Shown here piece after piece: positions 18,507 through 26,294 of a stretch of 42,862 nt of DNA. A program made the position numbers and the translations under genes. The notes under the pieces were generated by a model that made no database searches, was not told the origin of the DNA, and was given only the letters and a program-made list of their open reading frames with translations. The stretch's first letter is position 1; every line of letters starts with the position of its first letter. Source of the stretch: Deltaproteobacteria bacterium (lineage in GTDB: Bacteria > Desulfobacterota > GWC2-55-46); assembly GCA_016234855.1 (NCBI GenBank), contig JACRNO010000034.1, positions 1 through 42,862 of the forward strand, written 5' to 3'.

Positions 18507-19715
18507 CTACTCGTACCTGAGCGCCTCAATCGGGTCCATCATGGACGCCTTGCGCGCCGGATAGATGCCGAAGACTACGCCTATCATCACGGAGAAGACG
18601 AACCCGAGGAGTATCGAACCAAGCGTAACAATGGCCTCCCAGTCCCCGAGATACGCCACCACCCGGCTCATGACGAGACCGAGCCCTATGCCGATAAGCC
18701 CGCCCGTCACCGTTATGACCACCGCCTCGGTCAGGAACTGAAAGAGTATGTCGCGCCTTCGCGCGCCCACGGCCATGCGCACGCCTATCTCGCGCGTCCT
18801 TTCCGTAACCGACACGAGCATGATGTTCATGACGCCGATGCCGCCGACAAGGAGCGAGACCGCGGCGATCCCGGACAGGAGTATCGAGAAGGTCTTTACC
18901 GTCTGCTTGAGCGTTGCCACGAATTCGGTGAAGTCGCGTATCGAGAAATCCGACTCCACGCCCTCGGGTATCCTGTGGCGTGCGCGCAGGAGCCTGTCCA
19001 CGGCATCCTTGACCATCGGGATATCGTCCACCGAGGCCACCTGCACATAGATGTCGTTGACGTAGTCCTGGCTGAAGAGCCGCTTCTGGGACGTGGTTAT
19101 CGGGATGAAGACCTGGTCGTCCGGGTCGTACCACGAGGTCGAGCCTTTCGACTCCATTATGCCTATGACGACGAAGGACTGGCCCTCTATCTTTATCTCT
19201 TCGCCTATGGCCGGGCCGTCGCCGAATAGTTCGGTCTTTACCGTCGTGCCTATGGCCGCGACCTTCTTGCCGAGCTTCAAGTCCGTGGAATCTATGAACC
19301 TGCCCATGCCGAGCGGAAAGCTGTTTATCACCGGGTATTCCGGCGTCGTGCCCGTAATCATGGTCGTCGAGTTCTTCGCCCCGAACTTCACCTGCGAGCC
19401 GTTGCCCACGGCGGGACAGACGAGCGCGATGCCCGGCACGCGCTCCTTGATAGCGGCCGCGTCCTCCAGCGTAAGGGTCTCGACCGCGCCGGTCTGGATA
19501 TGGCCCATGCGCGCCGCGCCAGGACGCACGCGCAGCAGGTTCGTGCCGAAGCGGCTGATGGATGCCACGACCTGGGCCTTGGCCCCTTCGCCGATTGAAA
19601 TCATGGCGATGATGGCCGCGACGCCGATGATGATGCCGAGCATGGTCAGGAGCGTCCTCATCTTGTTCGCAAGGATGCTGCGGAATGCGATTATTATGGT
19701 CTGCCAGAATAACAT
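18507..19715 (-). CDS. MacB-type ABC transporter permease
   Basis: 402 residues with the MacB/FtsX-type layout: one N-terminal membrane helix (within LLTMLGIIIGVAAIIAMISI), a large periplasmic MacB_PCD domain (about 45-260), then three membrane helices, with the conserved TERTREIGVRMAVGARRRDI loop between the second and third. The C-terminus, YPARKASMMDPIEALRYE, is characteristic. With the separate ATPase just upstream it forms a mechanotransmission-type ABC transporter. Co-transcribed TolC and MacA-like genes point to export of a peptide, lipid or macrolide-like compound across the envelope. Confidence 0.9.
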   Translation of the reverse strand: MLFWQTIIIAFRSILANKMRTLLTMLGIIIGVAAIIAMISIGEGAKAQVVASISRFGTNLLRVRPGAARMGHIQTGAVETLTLEDAAAIKERVPGIALVCPAVGNGSQVKFGAKNSTTMITGTTPEYPVINSFPLGMGRFIDSTDLKLGKKVAAIGTTVKTELFGDGPAIGEEIKIEGQSFVVIGIMESKGSTSWYDPDDQVFIPITTSQKRLFSQDYVNDIYVQVASVDDIPMVKDAVDRLLRARHRIPEGVESDFSIRDFTEFVATLKQTVKTFSILLSGIAAVSLLVGGIGVMNIMLVSVTERTREIGVRMAVGARRRDILFQFLTEAVVITVTGGLIGIGLGLVMSRVVAYLGDWEAIVTLGSILLGFVFSVMIGVVFGIYPARKASMMDPIEALRYE

Positions 19716-19761
19716 ATACGCCCGTGCCGGTTACAGGACCCGCCCCCGTCAGATACAAGGT

Positions 19762-20421
19762 CTACGCCTGTTGAATCAAACCGTCCCTGATAGTGACTAT
19801 CCTCTGCGCCTGCTGGGCCACCTCGCGCTCGTGCGTGACCATGACGATGGTCACGCCGGATGCGTGCAGGGTCTTGAAAAGCCCCATTATCCCGGCGCCC
19901 GTGCGCGAGTCGAGGTTTCCCGTAGGCTCGTCCGCGAGTATCAGCGATGGCCTGGTAACTATGGCCCTTGCAATGGCCACCCGTTGGCGCTCTCCGCCGG
20001 AGAGCTCGTTCGGCCTGTGGTTTATCCTGTGACCGAGCCCGACCGTCTCAAGCGCCTGTCTGGCGCGCTCGATTGCGCCGGATGCGCCGGAATAGAGCAG
20101 CGGCAGTTCGACGTTTTCCATGGCGGTCGATCTCGCAAGGAGATTAAAGGTCTGGAAGACGAAGCCGATATACTTGTTGCGCACAGCCGCAAGCGCGTCC
20201 TCGCGCATCCGGTCGACGCGGGTCCCGGCCAGCGCATACGTCCCAAACGTGGGGTGGTCGAGGCATCCGATGATATTCATCAGACTGGACTTGCCGCTGC
20301 CGGACGGCCCCATGACGGAGACGAACTCGCCGTCGGCGATAGCGAGGTCGATGCCCCTGACGGCCTCGACGTCCTCGCCGCCCATGCGATAGACCTTCTT
20401 TATGCCGCTCAGTTCAATCAA
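19762..20421 (-). CDS. MacB/LolD-type ABC transporter ATPase
   Basis: 219 residues. Walker [14 protein letters not shown]-loop in [10 protein letters not shown], signature [14 protein letters not shown], Walker [13 protein letters not shown], and the switch His in VTHEREVA are all intact. It powers the permease 46 bases downstream. In classical MacB the ATPase and permease are one chain; here they are two genes, as is common outside enterobacteria. It is separated from the upstream macA-like gene by 294 bases of repeat R1. Confidence 0.93.
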   Translation of the reverse strand: MIELSGIKKVYRMGGEDVEAVRGIDLAIADGEFVSVMGPSGSGKSSLMNIIGCLDHPTFGTYALAGTRVDRMREDALAAVRNKYIGFVFQTFNLLARSTAMENVELPLLYSGASGAIERARQALETVGLGHRINHRPNELSGGERQRVAIARAIVTRPSLILADEPTGNLDSRTGAGIMGLFKTLHASGVTIVMVTHEREVAQQAQRIVTIRDGLIQQA

Positions 20422-20497
20422 CCGTCAACCTCCCGGCCTACACCGCATGCTTGAAGCAGAAGAGAACTCCCCTTTGGGAAAAAGAAAGCCGCAAACT

Positions 20498-20679
20498 GCC
20501 CCTCTTTTTAAAGAAGCGGGGCACCGTTGCGCGTGTAGCGCAATGCAACAAGGGAAAAGCTGAACCCCTTCTTTTTAAAGAGGCGGGGTACCCACGCCAA
20601 GTGGCGTGGGTCGCGGGGAGTTATAGTTACGATACGTAAAGGACTAACCCCTCCCTGCCTCCCCTTTATAAAGGGGAGG
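20498..20679. repeat. Palindromic repeat R1, copy B, with hairpins inserted
   Basis: Same right arm as copy A (AACCCCTCC then CCTCCCCTTTATAAAGGGG, ending at 20679). The left palindrome is doubled: CCCCTCTTTTTAAAGAAGCG at about 20499 and CCCCTTCTTTTTAAAGAGGC at about 20565. Each is followed by a different hairpin: TTGCGC/GCGCAA near 20526-20543, and ACCCACGCC/GGCGTGGGT at 20590-20611. It sits between two co-directional genes of the efflux operon, so it should be transcribed. No gene is seen in this 294-base gap. Confidence 0.75.
20590..20611. repeat. Inserted hairpin module H, first copy
   Basis: Perfect arms ACCCACGCC and GGCGTGGGT around AAGT. Similarity to the copy in repeat R2 extends from GGGG at 20585 to TCG at 20613. 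Confidence 0.75.
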
Positions 20680-20715
20680 AGTAAAGACAAAACCACATCT
20701 TTTTTCAGCGGCCTG

Positions 20716-21882
20716 TTAAAAGAAGCCGAATCGCCTCTTCGAGTTATTCTTATCCGTCCCTGTCTTCATTGGCGAGGTTACGACCTCTAGCCCGGGCTTC
20801 AGGTCGCCGGTTATCTCCGTCACGCGGCCGTCAGTCGCTCCCGGCTTGACCTCTGTCCATACCGGCTTGCCGGAGTTCATCACATAAACGCCGACCGCCT
20901 TATCCTTCAGCTTGATAGCCGCGCTCGGCACGAGAACGACGCCCTTTCTTATCTCCGTAAGTATCCTGACGTCGGCCGTCATGCCCGGCTTCAACAGCTC
21001 CTTGCCCTTGTCCGTGATGCGCACGAAGACCTTGAATACGGTCACGGTCCTTTGCACCTCGCCCTTGGGCGCGACCCTCTCGACGACGGCGGCAAACGGC
21101 CTCTCAGGCAGGGAATCGACCGAGACACCAACATCCTGGCCGACGGCTATCCTGCTGACGTCGACCTCGTCCACCATCGCGTCCACGTAGATGTTGTCGA
21201 GGTTCGCCATGCTGAATATCGCGGTGCCGTCTGAAAAGGACGAAAGGCTCGACGAGATGACCTGCCCAACGTCCACGTACTTTTTAAGTATGGTGCCCAC
21301 GTACGGGGCCTTGACCTCGGTGTCGTCAAGCCGCTCGCGCTGCTCGCGCAACGCCTCCTTGGCCTGTGCAAGCTCGGCCTCGGCGACCTTGACGTCGCTT
21401 GCGGCCTTCTCAAGCAGTATCCCGGCGTCTTCAAGGTCCTGGCGCGATATGATGCCCCCGGCATAGAGCCCTTTGGCGCGGTCGAGTTTGGTCTTTGCGT
21501 CCTTGTGCGCGATGCTCGTCTTTGAAAGCCGCGCCCGGGCCGCCATGAGCGTGGCCTCGGCCTGATTGGTCCTGGCCTGCTCGGTCGCCGGGTCGAGCTT
21601 GACTATCGTCTCGCCCTTGCTGATGACGTCGCCTTCGTTATGCGGAAAGCTCGTTATCTCGCCGCCAGCCTTGCTCTTCACAACGACCTCGAATTCGGGC
21701 ACGACCGTGCCTGTGGCAAGCACCTCAAGACGCAGATCCCCCTTTTCCACCTTTGCGGTGGTCACCTCGGAATTGTTTGCGCTCCCCTTGTCAGCGCCCT
21801 TTGCGCCCGCATAGAAATATATCAACGCCGCCGCGCCGAGCGCCGCGCATATCATAATCGCTATTATCGCCTTTTTCTTCAA
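20716..21882 (-). CDS. MacA/HlyD-type periplasmic adaptor
   Basis: 388 residues. An N-terminal membrane anchor (about 4-25) is followed by the barrel-sandwich half motif, a coiled-coil hairpin (about 90-195, rich in Glu/Lys/Ala with AEATLMAARARLSK and VAEAELAQAKEALREQ), the second half motif KAPYVGTILKKYVDVGQVI, a beta-barrel and a C-terminal membrane-proximal domain. MacA-type adaptors link an inner-membrane MacB transporter to TolC. The ATG overlaps the stop of the TolC-like gene by four bases (ATGA). Substrate unknown. Confidence 0.9.
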   Translation of the reverse strand: MKKKAIIAIMICAALGAAALIYFYAGAKGADKGSANNSEVTTAKVEKGDLRLEVLATGTVVPEFEVVVKSKAGGEITSFPHNEGDVISKGETIVKLDPATEQARTNQAEATLMAARARLSKTSIAHKDAKTKLDRAKGLYAGGIISRQDLEDAGILLEKAASDVKVAEAELAQAKEALREQRERLDDTEVKAPYVGTILKKYVDVGQVISSSLSSFSDGTAIFSMANLDNIYVDAMVDEVDVSRIAVGQDVGVSVDSLPERPFAAVVERVAPKGEVQRTVTVFKVFVRITDKGKELLKPGMTADVRILTEIRKGVVLVPSAAIKLKDKAVGVYVMNSGKPVWTEVKPGATDGRVTEITGDLKPGLEVVTSPMKTGTDKNNSKRRFGFF

Positions 21883-23498
21883 CGCGCCTCCGCCCCGTCG
21901 GCAACGACCACGCCCCAGTCGTCAAGGAGCGTGCCCTTCACCTTATTATACTTGATAACCGCCTCGTTGTAATCCACGATTGCCGCAAGCTCGACGAGTT
22001 GCGCCTGGGCAAGCTCGTCCTGCACGCGAAGGACGTCGTATATGGTGGAAAGCCCGGCCGCGTACTTCTCCTGCTCGGCCTTGAGCGTGCGTCCCGCCAG
22101 GCCGACCGAGACCTTAGCGTTAGCGGCGCGCTCCCGCGCGTCCTTGAGCTCCTTAATCGCCCCGTCCAGCTCAAGGACAATGCCCTGCTCTATCTTTTTG
22201 AGCCTGAAGAGCAGTTGCGCGGACTCTACACGCGCCGCTGAAAGGTCTCCATTCGCAGTATCGTTGCCGAGCGGATACCGGACGACCAGCCCGACCATCC
22301 ACTGCGGGTTGGAGTCCATCCCGCGGACAGACTCGCCGAAGGTAGTGCCGAGGCCGGAGTAACCGTAGCTCGACTCGATATCCACCCTCGGGTAGGTCTG
22401 GTTCTCGGCATACCGCACCTTGTACCCGGACTTCGTTATCTGCGCCCTTGCCTCGAGGTAGTCAGGCCGCGCTTCGACCGCCTGACGGATGGACTCGTCA
22501 AGGTCCGCCACAACCGGAACAACGGACACGGCCTCTATCGGCACTATCTCCGTATCCCTTATCGCATAAGCGTCTTTGGTTATCAGGAGTTTCAACGCCC
22601 GCTCGCTATCCTTGAGGGCCTTTCCGGCTGTAAGGAGCGCGGCGCGGCGCGCGGCAGCGGCAGCCTCGGCGCGTGTGACGTCGAGTTGCGATGCCGCGCC
22701 CGCCTTGAGTTTCTTGCGCGCGAATTCAAGAAGGGACTCGGACAATTCAAGGTTTGAGGCGCGCACGCGCACCTCCTCGCGGCTGCGTATAAGCTCCCAG
22801 TAGGCAAGCCCGTAGTTTGAAAGGACGTCAATGGCCGAGCCTTTGAACGCGTGCAGGGATATCTCAACGTCCTTGCGCGCGATATTTATCAACTGGTCGT
22901 TGGCGTCAGAACCGAAGTCCTTCAAAAGAGGCTGGGTAACAGTCACGCCGGAAAAGGAGGTGTACTGCTCGTTGAATCTGTTGAAGGTATCCGCGCTGGA
23001 GTCGTCTTTGAGGTCAAGGGTATAAGAGGTGCCGAGCGAGGTCTTACCCTTATATCCGGTCGAGAAGGAGTAGGTCTCTGACTTGGTCGAGGTAAGCCCG
23101 CCCGCTGCCGCGCTTGAGCGCGCTGAAAGCGGGGTCCTTGCGTCCGCGCGCTTCGCCTCGGCGTAAAGCTCGGCGTTGTATATACCAGAGGCGCTCCTTG
23201 CGCGCGCCAGGGCGATATCAGGGCCGGAGCGCTCTATCCTCACGTCAAGGTTATTTTCCATGACCATCTCGACCCCGCGCTTGAGCGTCAGTATCAACTG
23301 TGCATCGGCAGGCTCGATACCCGTCCCTGCCGCGCAAACGGGCGCAACAAGGAAGAAGAACGCAAGAAAGAGCGCGGCAACGCCGGATATGGCGCGCCTG
23401 TGATTAAGCCGGTACGCCAGCCGTCCGGCCAATGATAGACCGCCTGTTGACGCGCCTGATTGCAACGGCTTCTTTATCGTCACTATTCTTTTAGCCAT
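21879..23498 (-). CDS. TolC-family outer-membrane efflux protein
   Basis: 539 residues from the ATG at 23498, first gene of the operon. A signal peptide follows an unusually long basic N-terminal stretch of about 35 residues (core ALFLAFFFLVAPVCAAG at about 42-58). Two OEP repeats with long alpha-helical hairpins fill the rest: ELIRSREEVRVRASNLELSE in the first half, and LKAEQEKYAAGLSTIYDVLR in the second, matching the family motif around YxxGxxxxxDVL. It forms the trimeric outer-membrane duct of the tripartite pump. A shorter start within the first 35 residues cannot be excluded. Confidence 0.9.
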   Translation of the reverse strand: MAKRIVTIKKPLQSGASTGGLSLAGRLAYRLNHRRAISGVAALFLAFFFLVAPVCAAGTGIEPADAQLILTLKRGVEMVMENNLDVRIERSGPDIALARARSASGIYNAELYAEAKRADARTPLSARSSAAAGGLTSTKSETYSFSTGYKGKTSLGTSYTLDLKDDSSADTFNRFNEQYTSFSGVTVTQPLLKDFGSDANDQLINIARKDVEISLHAFKGSAIDVLSNYGLAYWELIRSREEVRVRASNLELSESLLEFARKKLKAGAASQLDVTRAEAAAAARRAALLTAGKALKDSERALKLLITKDAYAIRDTEIVPIEAVSVVPVVADLDESIRQAVEARPDYLEARAQITKSGYKVRYAENQTYPRVDIESSYGYSGLGTTFGESVRGMDSNPQWMVGLVVRYPLGNDTANGDLSAARVESAQLLFRLKKIEQGIVLELDGAIKELKDARERAANAKVSVGLAGRTLKAEQEKYAAGLSTIYDVLRVQDELAQAQLVELAAIVDYNEAVIKYNKVKGTLLDDWGVVVADGAEAR

Positions 23499-23528
23499 GC
23501 CGGGTTCCCGGAAAGGAGATGTTATGTT

Positions 23529-23568
23529 AGTAAGTGCTTACTTTACTACGGCAAGAAGGTGTTGTCAA
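23529..23568 (-). promoter_or_regulatory. Promoter and TetR-like operator of the efflux operon
   Basis: On the minus strand: TTGACA (23568-23563, perfect -35), 17-base spacer, TAAAGT (23545-23540). A perfect 14-base palindrome, AGTAAGTGCTTACT (23529-23542), overlaps the -10 and the expected transcription start. Its form resembles TetR-family operators of efflux genes. The predicted leader is about 35 bases. No regulator gene is next to it. Confidence 0.65.
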
Positions 23569-23639
23569 GTGATAGCGGCGCAGACTACGTTTAAGGCGAT
23601 ATCGGTCAATTGGTGGTTATTGTTATAGGTGTGCGAATA

Positions 23640-23679
23640 GTAGGATGGGCTGAGTTGCACTCAGCTCAGCCCATCCTAC
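23640..23679. repeat. Long perfect hairpin upstream of the toxin-antitoxin genes
   Basis: 15-bp perfect arms GTAGGATGGGCTGAG (23640-23654) and CTCAGCCCATCCTAC (23665-23679) with a ten-base loop. It resembles the GTAGGATGGG-type dispersed repeats seen in many genomes. It lies between two divergent promoters and may insulate them. Confidence 0.75.
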
Positions 23680-23697
23680 GGCCCTGCAAATATGTTC

Positions 23698-23726
23698 TTG
23701 ATTTTATCAGAATTAGGTGATATATT
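23698..23726 (+). promoter_or_regulatory. Promoter of the toxin-antitoxin operon
   Basis: TTGATT (23698-23703), 17-base spacer, TATATT (23721-23726), 32 bases before the antitoxin ATG. Confidence 0.6.
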
Positions 23727-23758
23727 TTTTTTGTAAATCTAAGCAAAAAGGAGCAACC

Positions 23759-24028
23759 ATGCCTATTATAAAACCCATTTCAAGCCTACGCAATCAAACA
23801 AGAGACATTGCTTCATTATGCCATGAACAGAACGAGCCTGTTTATCTTACCACAAACGGCGAGGGCGACCTTGTTGTTATGAGCATCGAACATTACGAAA
23901 GACTCAATGCGCGAGTCGAACTCTTCGGAAAGCTTGCCGTAGCTCAGGCCCAAGCCGCTGCGGGGGAAAAGGGCCTTACGCATGATCAGGTGATGAAAAA
24001 ACTCAGGCAACGTTTGCATGGCAAATAA
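23759..24028 (+). CDS. Phd/YefM-family antitoxin
   Basis: 89 residues from the ATG at 23759, preceded by AAGGAG with a five-base gap; an upstream reading of the frame would run through the promoter. The N-terminal Phd/YefM fold is clear: PISSLRNQTRDIASLCHEQN, then EPVYLTTNGEGDLVVMSIEHYERL. The C-terminal part should be the flexible toxin-binding tail. It overlaps the toxin gene by 11 bases, the usual antitoxin-first order. Antitoxins of this family also bind their own promoter, so autoregulation is expected. Confidence 0.88.
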   Translation: MPIIKPISSLRNQTRDIASLCHEQNEPVYLTTNGEGDLVVMSIEHYERLNARVELFGKLAVAQAQAAAGEKGLTHDQVMKKLRQRLHGK

Positions 24029-24332
24029 ATACACCATTCGTTATCTTCCGGCGGCGGTTGATGACCTTGTCTCAATCTTCGACTGGATTGCTTACTACAA
24101 TCCTGCCAATGCCGCAACATTTGTCGAAAAACTTGACCGGCGTATCGGCGCTCTCAGAACTCATCCGTTTCTTGGCCATACCCCAAAGGATGACAAACTC
24201 ACAAGCTCAGGTTATCGAGTCCTTGCTATTGAATCCTACCTTGCATTCTACGTCGTTTATGACAAAACCGTTGAAATTCACCGGGTTGTTCATGGCTCCC
24301 GCAACTTAGACGTTCTAAAAATAGAAAAATAG
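24018..24332 (+). CDS. RelE/ParE-family toxin
   Basis: 104 residues. Hallmarks of the RelE/ParE superfamily: YTIRYLPAAVDDLVSIFDWIAYYNP at the start of the fold, an LRTHPFLGHTP turn, YRVLAIESYLAFYVVYD and a C-terminal EIHRVVHGSRNL strand. The IFDWIA and HGSRNL features suit the ParE-like side, whose members poison gyrase, but RelE-like mRNA cleavage cannot be excluded. It is encoded with its antitoxin as an isolated two-gene cassette, convergent with metV. Confidence 0.86.
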   Translation: MANKYTIRYLPAAVDDLVSIFDWIAYYNPANAATFVEKLDRRIGALRTHPFLGHTPKDDKLTSSGYRVLAIESYLAFYVVYDKTVEIHRVVHGSRNLDVLKIEK

Positions 24333-24381
24333 GGTCAGCGCCTATTCCCAAGATTGTAAGATGGCAAAAAAAAACGCGCCC

Positions 24382-25071
24382 CTATCCCGTCTTCTTCCGG
24401 TCTTTTGGCACAGAGCCGGTCGGGGTGCGCTGGAGGACGTTACGGGGGCGGATAGCAACGGAGTGGTCTTTCGGCGGGGTTATCTTCATCATGAGGTGCA
24501 GCCTGCCCTGCTTCTTGAGGCGTCTGTATATACGCACCCATGCGCATTCGTTATCAATATTGACCTCGCACATCCCGTTCGCAACCCCGCCGCAAGGGCC
24601 GTTCAAGAGGCCTTTGGGACACTCGGTATGCGGACAGATGCCGCCGGTCTCTATGAGCACACACTCGCCGCACAGGGCGCAACCCTCGTAGAACCTGCCC
24701 TGGCGCTCGACAGTGGCAAGGAATATCGAATCGTTGGCAGGCAGGACGGGCTGTGTCTCGGCATTGGCGTCCGCAACCGTGCGCACGCCCGCGCCGCAGG
24801 CAAGCACAAGCACGGCGTCAGCCTCTTTCGCGGCCGGAACGTTCCTGAACTCCTTCAATACATACTGCCTGTAGCAGGTCTCAGGCACAAGGGACGAGCC
24901 GAGCACCTTTAGACCGTTGGCCTCAAGCGCCTCCGTCATCTCTTTCAGCTCGTCAGGCCCGCCGGTCTTGCACTGCTGGGCGCACGAGTTGCACCCGAAG
25001 AGATAGACGGTCTTGTAGCCTTCGAGCGCTTTCAAGATATCCTTTATGTCTTTCTTTTTCGAGATTATCAT
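24382..25071 (-). CDS. metV: MetV-type protein (methylene-THF reductase C-terminal domain family)
   Basis: 229 residues. Cysteine-rich: FGCNSCAQQCKTGG near the N-terminus, then ETCYRQY, and in the second half CALCGECVLIETGGICPHTECPKGLLNGPCGG. This is the pattern of the MetV family (annotated as MTHFR C-terminal domain), an iron-sulphur/zinc protein that pairs with MetF to reduce methylene-tetrahydrofolate in the methyl branch of the Wood-Ljungdahl pathway and in some non-acetogens. It lies 139 bases downstream of folD, whose product makes the same substrate. metF itself is not in the window. The start has no strong Shine-Dalgarno sequence. Confidence 0.82.
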   Translation of the reverse strand: MIISKKKDIKDILKALEGYKTVYLFGCNSCAQQCKTGGPDELKEMTEALEANGLKVLGSSLVPETCYRQYVLKEFRNVPAAKEADAVLVLACGAGVRTVADANAETQPVLPANDSIFLATVERQGRFYEGCALCGECVLIETGGICPHTECPKGLLNGPCGGVANGMCEVNIDNECAWVRIYRRLKKQGRLHLMMKITPPKDHSVAIRPRNVLQRTPTGSVPKDRKKTG

Positions 25072-25210
25072 CAGTAGGCCCTGGGATAGCCATGTCCCGC
25101 TCCATGAAAAGGACAGGCCCCCTGAAGCGGGTTATGGCAAAAACCTCCGCCGGAAGGAGACGGAAGCGCAAGAAGGCAAACGCGCATGGGCACGGAAAAA
25201 AACAGCCCTG

Positions 25211-26092
25211 CTACGCCTTTGCCTTATGACCGATGGCGAGCCGCGCCGCGGTTATGGTGTTTTCAAGAAGCATGGCTATGGTCATCGGCCCGACCCCGCC
25301 CGGCACCGGCGTAATAAAAGACGCGCGTTGGGAGGCCGCGTCGAAATGAACCTCCCCCACAAGCCCGCCTGACGTGGTGCGGTTTATGCCTACGTCTATG
25401 ACCACCGCGCCCGGCTTTATCCAACCGCCCTTGACGAATTGCTCGCGGCCTATGGCCGCCACCACAAGGTCGGCGGCCCTGACCTTTGCGGGCAGGTCCT
25501 TTGTCTTTGAATGGCAGATGGTGACGGTCGCGGACTTATGCAGGAGCATCAACGCCATGGGCTTGCCCACGATATTGCTCCGGCCTATGATGACCGCGTC
25601 CTTGCCCGTAAGGTCGTATCCGATAAACTCCAGCATGCGCATGACGCCGTAAGGCGTGCACGGCACGAGCTGCGGCGTGCCTGCCACGAGGCGGCCCATG
25701 TTATAAGGGTGAAAACCGTCCACGTCCTTGCGCGGGGAAATCGCCTCAAGCACGATATGCTCGTCTATATGTCCCGGGAGCGGCAGTTGGACGAGTATCC
25801 CGTGCACCTGCGGGTCTGCGTTAAGCCTGGCTATCAAGAGGAGCAGTTCGGCCTGAGTCGTCTCCTCCGGCAGGTCGTGCTGTATGGAGCGCACGCCCGC
25901 CTCTTCGCAAGCCTTGCCTTTGTTCCGCACATAGACCTTTGACGCCGGGTTTGTGCCGACGAGCACCACGACAAGGGCCGGGTCCACGCCGTGCTTGCTC
26001 CTTAGTGAGGCGGCCTCTGCCTTTACGCGCTCGCGCGCCGCGAGCGCAATCTCCTTGCCATTGATGATGGAGGCCTTGTTCGTTGAATTCAT
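25211..26092 (-). CDS. folD: Bifunctional methylene-THF dehydrogenase/methenyl-THF cyclohydrolase
   Basis: 293 residues from the ATG at 26092 ([16 protein letters not shown]); an open frame runs further upstream but through the promoter. FolD interconverts methylene-, methenyl- and formyl-tetrahydrofolate using NAD(P). Motifs: [14 protein letters not shown] with the catalytic Lys, [10 protein letters not shown], the dinucleotide site [14 protein letters not shown], and [18 protein letters not shown] at the C-terminus. Length is normal. With metV downstream it forms a small one-carbon unit. Confidence 0.94.
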   Translation of the reverse strand: MNSTNKASIINGKEIALAARERVKAEAASLRSKHGVDPALVVVLVGTNPASKVYVRNKGKACEEAGVRSIQHDLPEETTQAELLLLIARLNADPQVHGILVQLPLPGHIDEHIVLEAISPRKDVDGFHPYNMGRLVAGTPQLVPCTPYGVMRMLEFIGYDLTGKDAVIIGRSNIVGKPMALMLLHKSATVTICHSKTKDLPAKVRAADLVVAAIGREQFVKGGWIKPGAVVIDVGINRTTSGGLVGEVHFDAASQRASFITPVPGGVGPMTIAMLLENTITAARLAIGHKAKA

Positions 26093-26101
26093 AGTCTTTT
26101 C

Positions 26102-26130
26102 AGTATACTTTACCGTCCTTTTTTTTGCAA
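26102..26130 (-). promoter_or_regulatory. Candidate promoter of folD-metV
   Basis: Minus strand TTGCAA (26130-26125), 17-base spacer, TATACT (26107-26102). The -10 ends nine bases before the folD ATG, predicting a leader of only a few bases. Confidence 0.5.
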
Positions 26131-26224
26131 AGGTTTTTCGATTTACAGTGCGCCCCTTCATAAAAAAAGATGAAAGATGCATAAAGACGGGCCCTTCTTG
26201 CCCTCCCCTACTGGCCAACATCTC

Positions 26225-26274
26225 AATGATATAGTATCATTAGAGCATACGGCGCCGCGCGCAGACGCGGCGCC
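26225..26274. promoter_or_regulatory. Two palindromes in the folD/kefB divergent region
   Basis: AATGATA (26225-26231) pairs with TATCATT (26235-26241). GGCGCCGCG (26251-26259) pairs with CGCGGCGCC (26266-26274), a very stable hairpin ending 20 bases before the antiporter start. The first could be an operator; the second would be in the mRNA leader. Confidence 0.45.
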
Positions 26275-26294
26275 TGACAAGGAACTATCTCCAT

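Noticed and set aside
23524-23628. Short plus-strand frame with AAAGGAGATGTT before an ATG
   Set aside because: It would give about 34 residues without family features, and it runs across the promoter and operator of the divergent efflux operon, which explain the sequence better.
26093-26221. 43-residue N-terminal extension of FolD
   Set aside because: It runs through the candidate promoter; FolD proteins normally begin close to the IINGKEIA motif.
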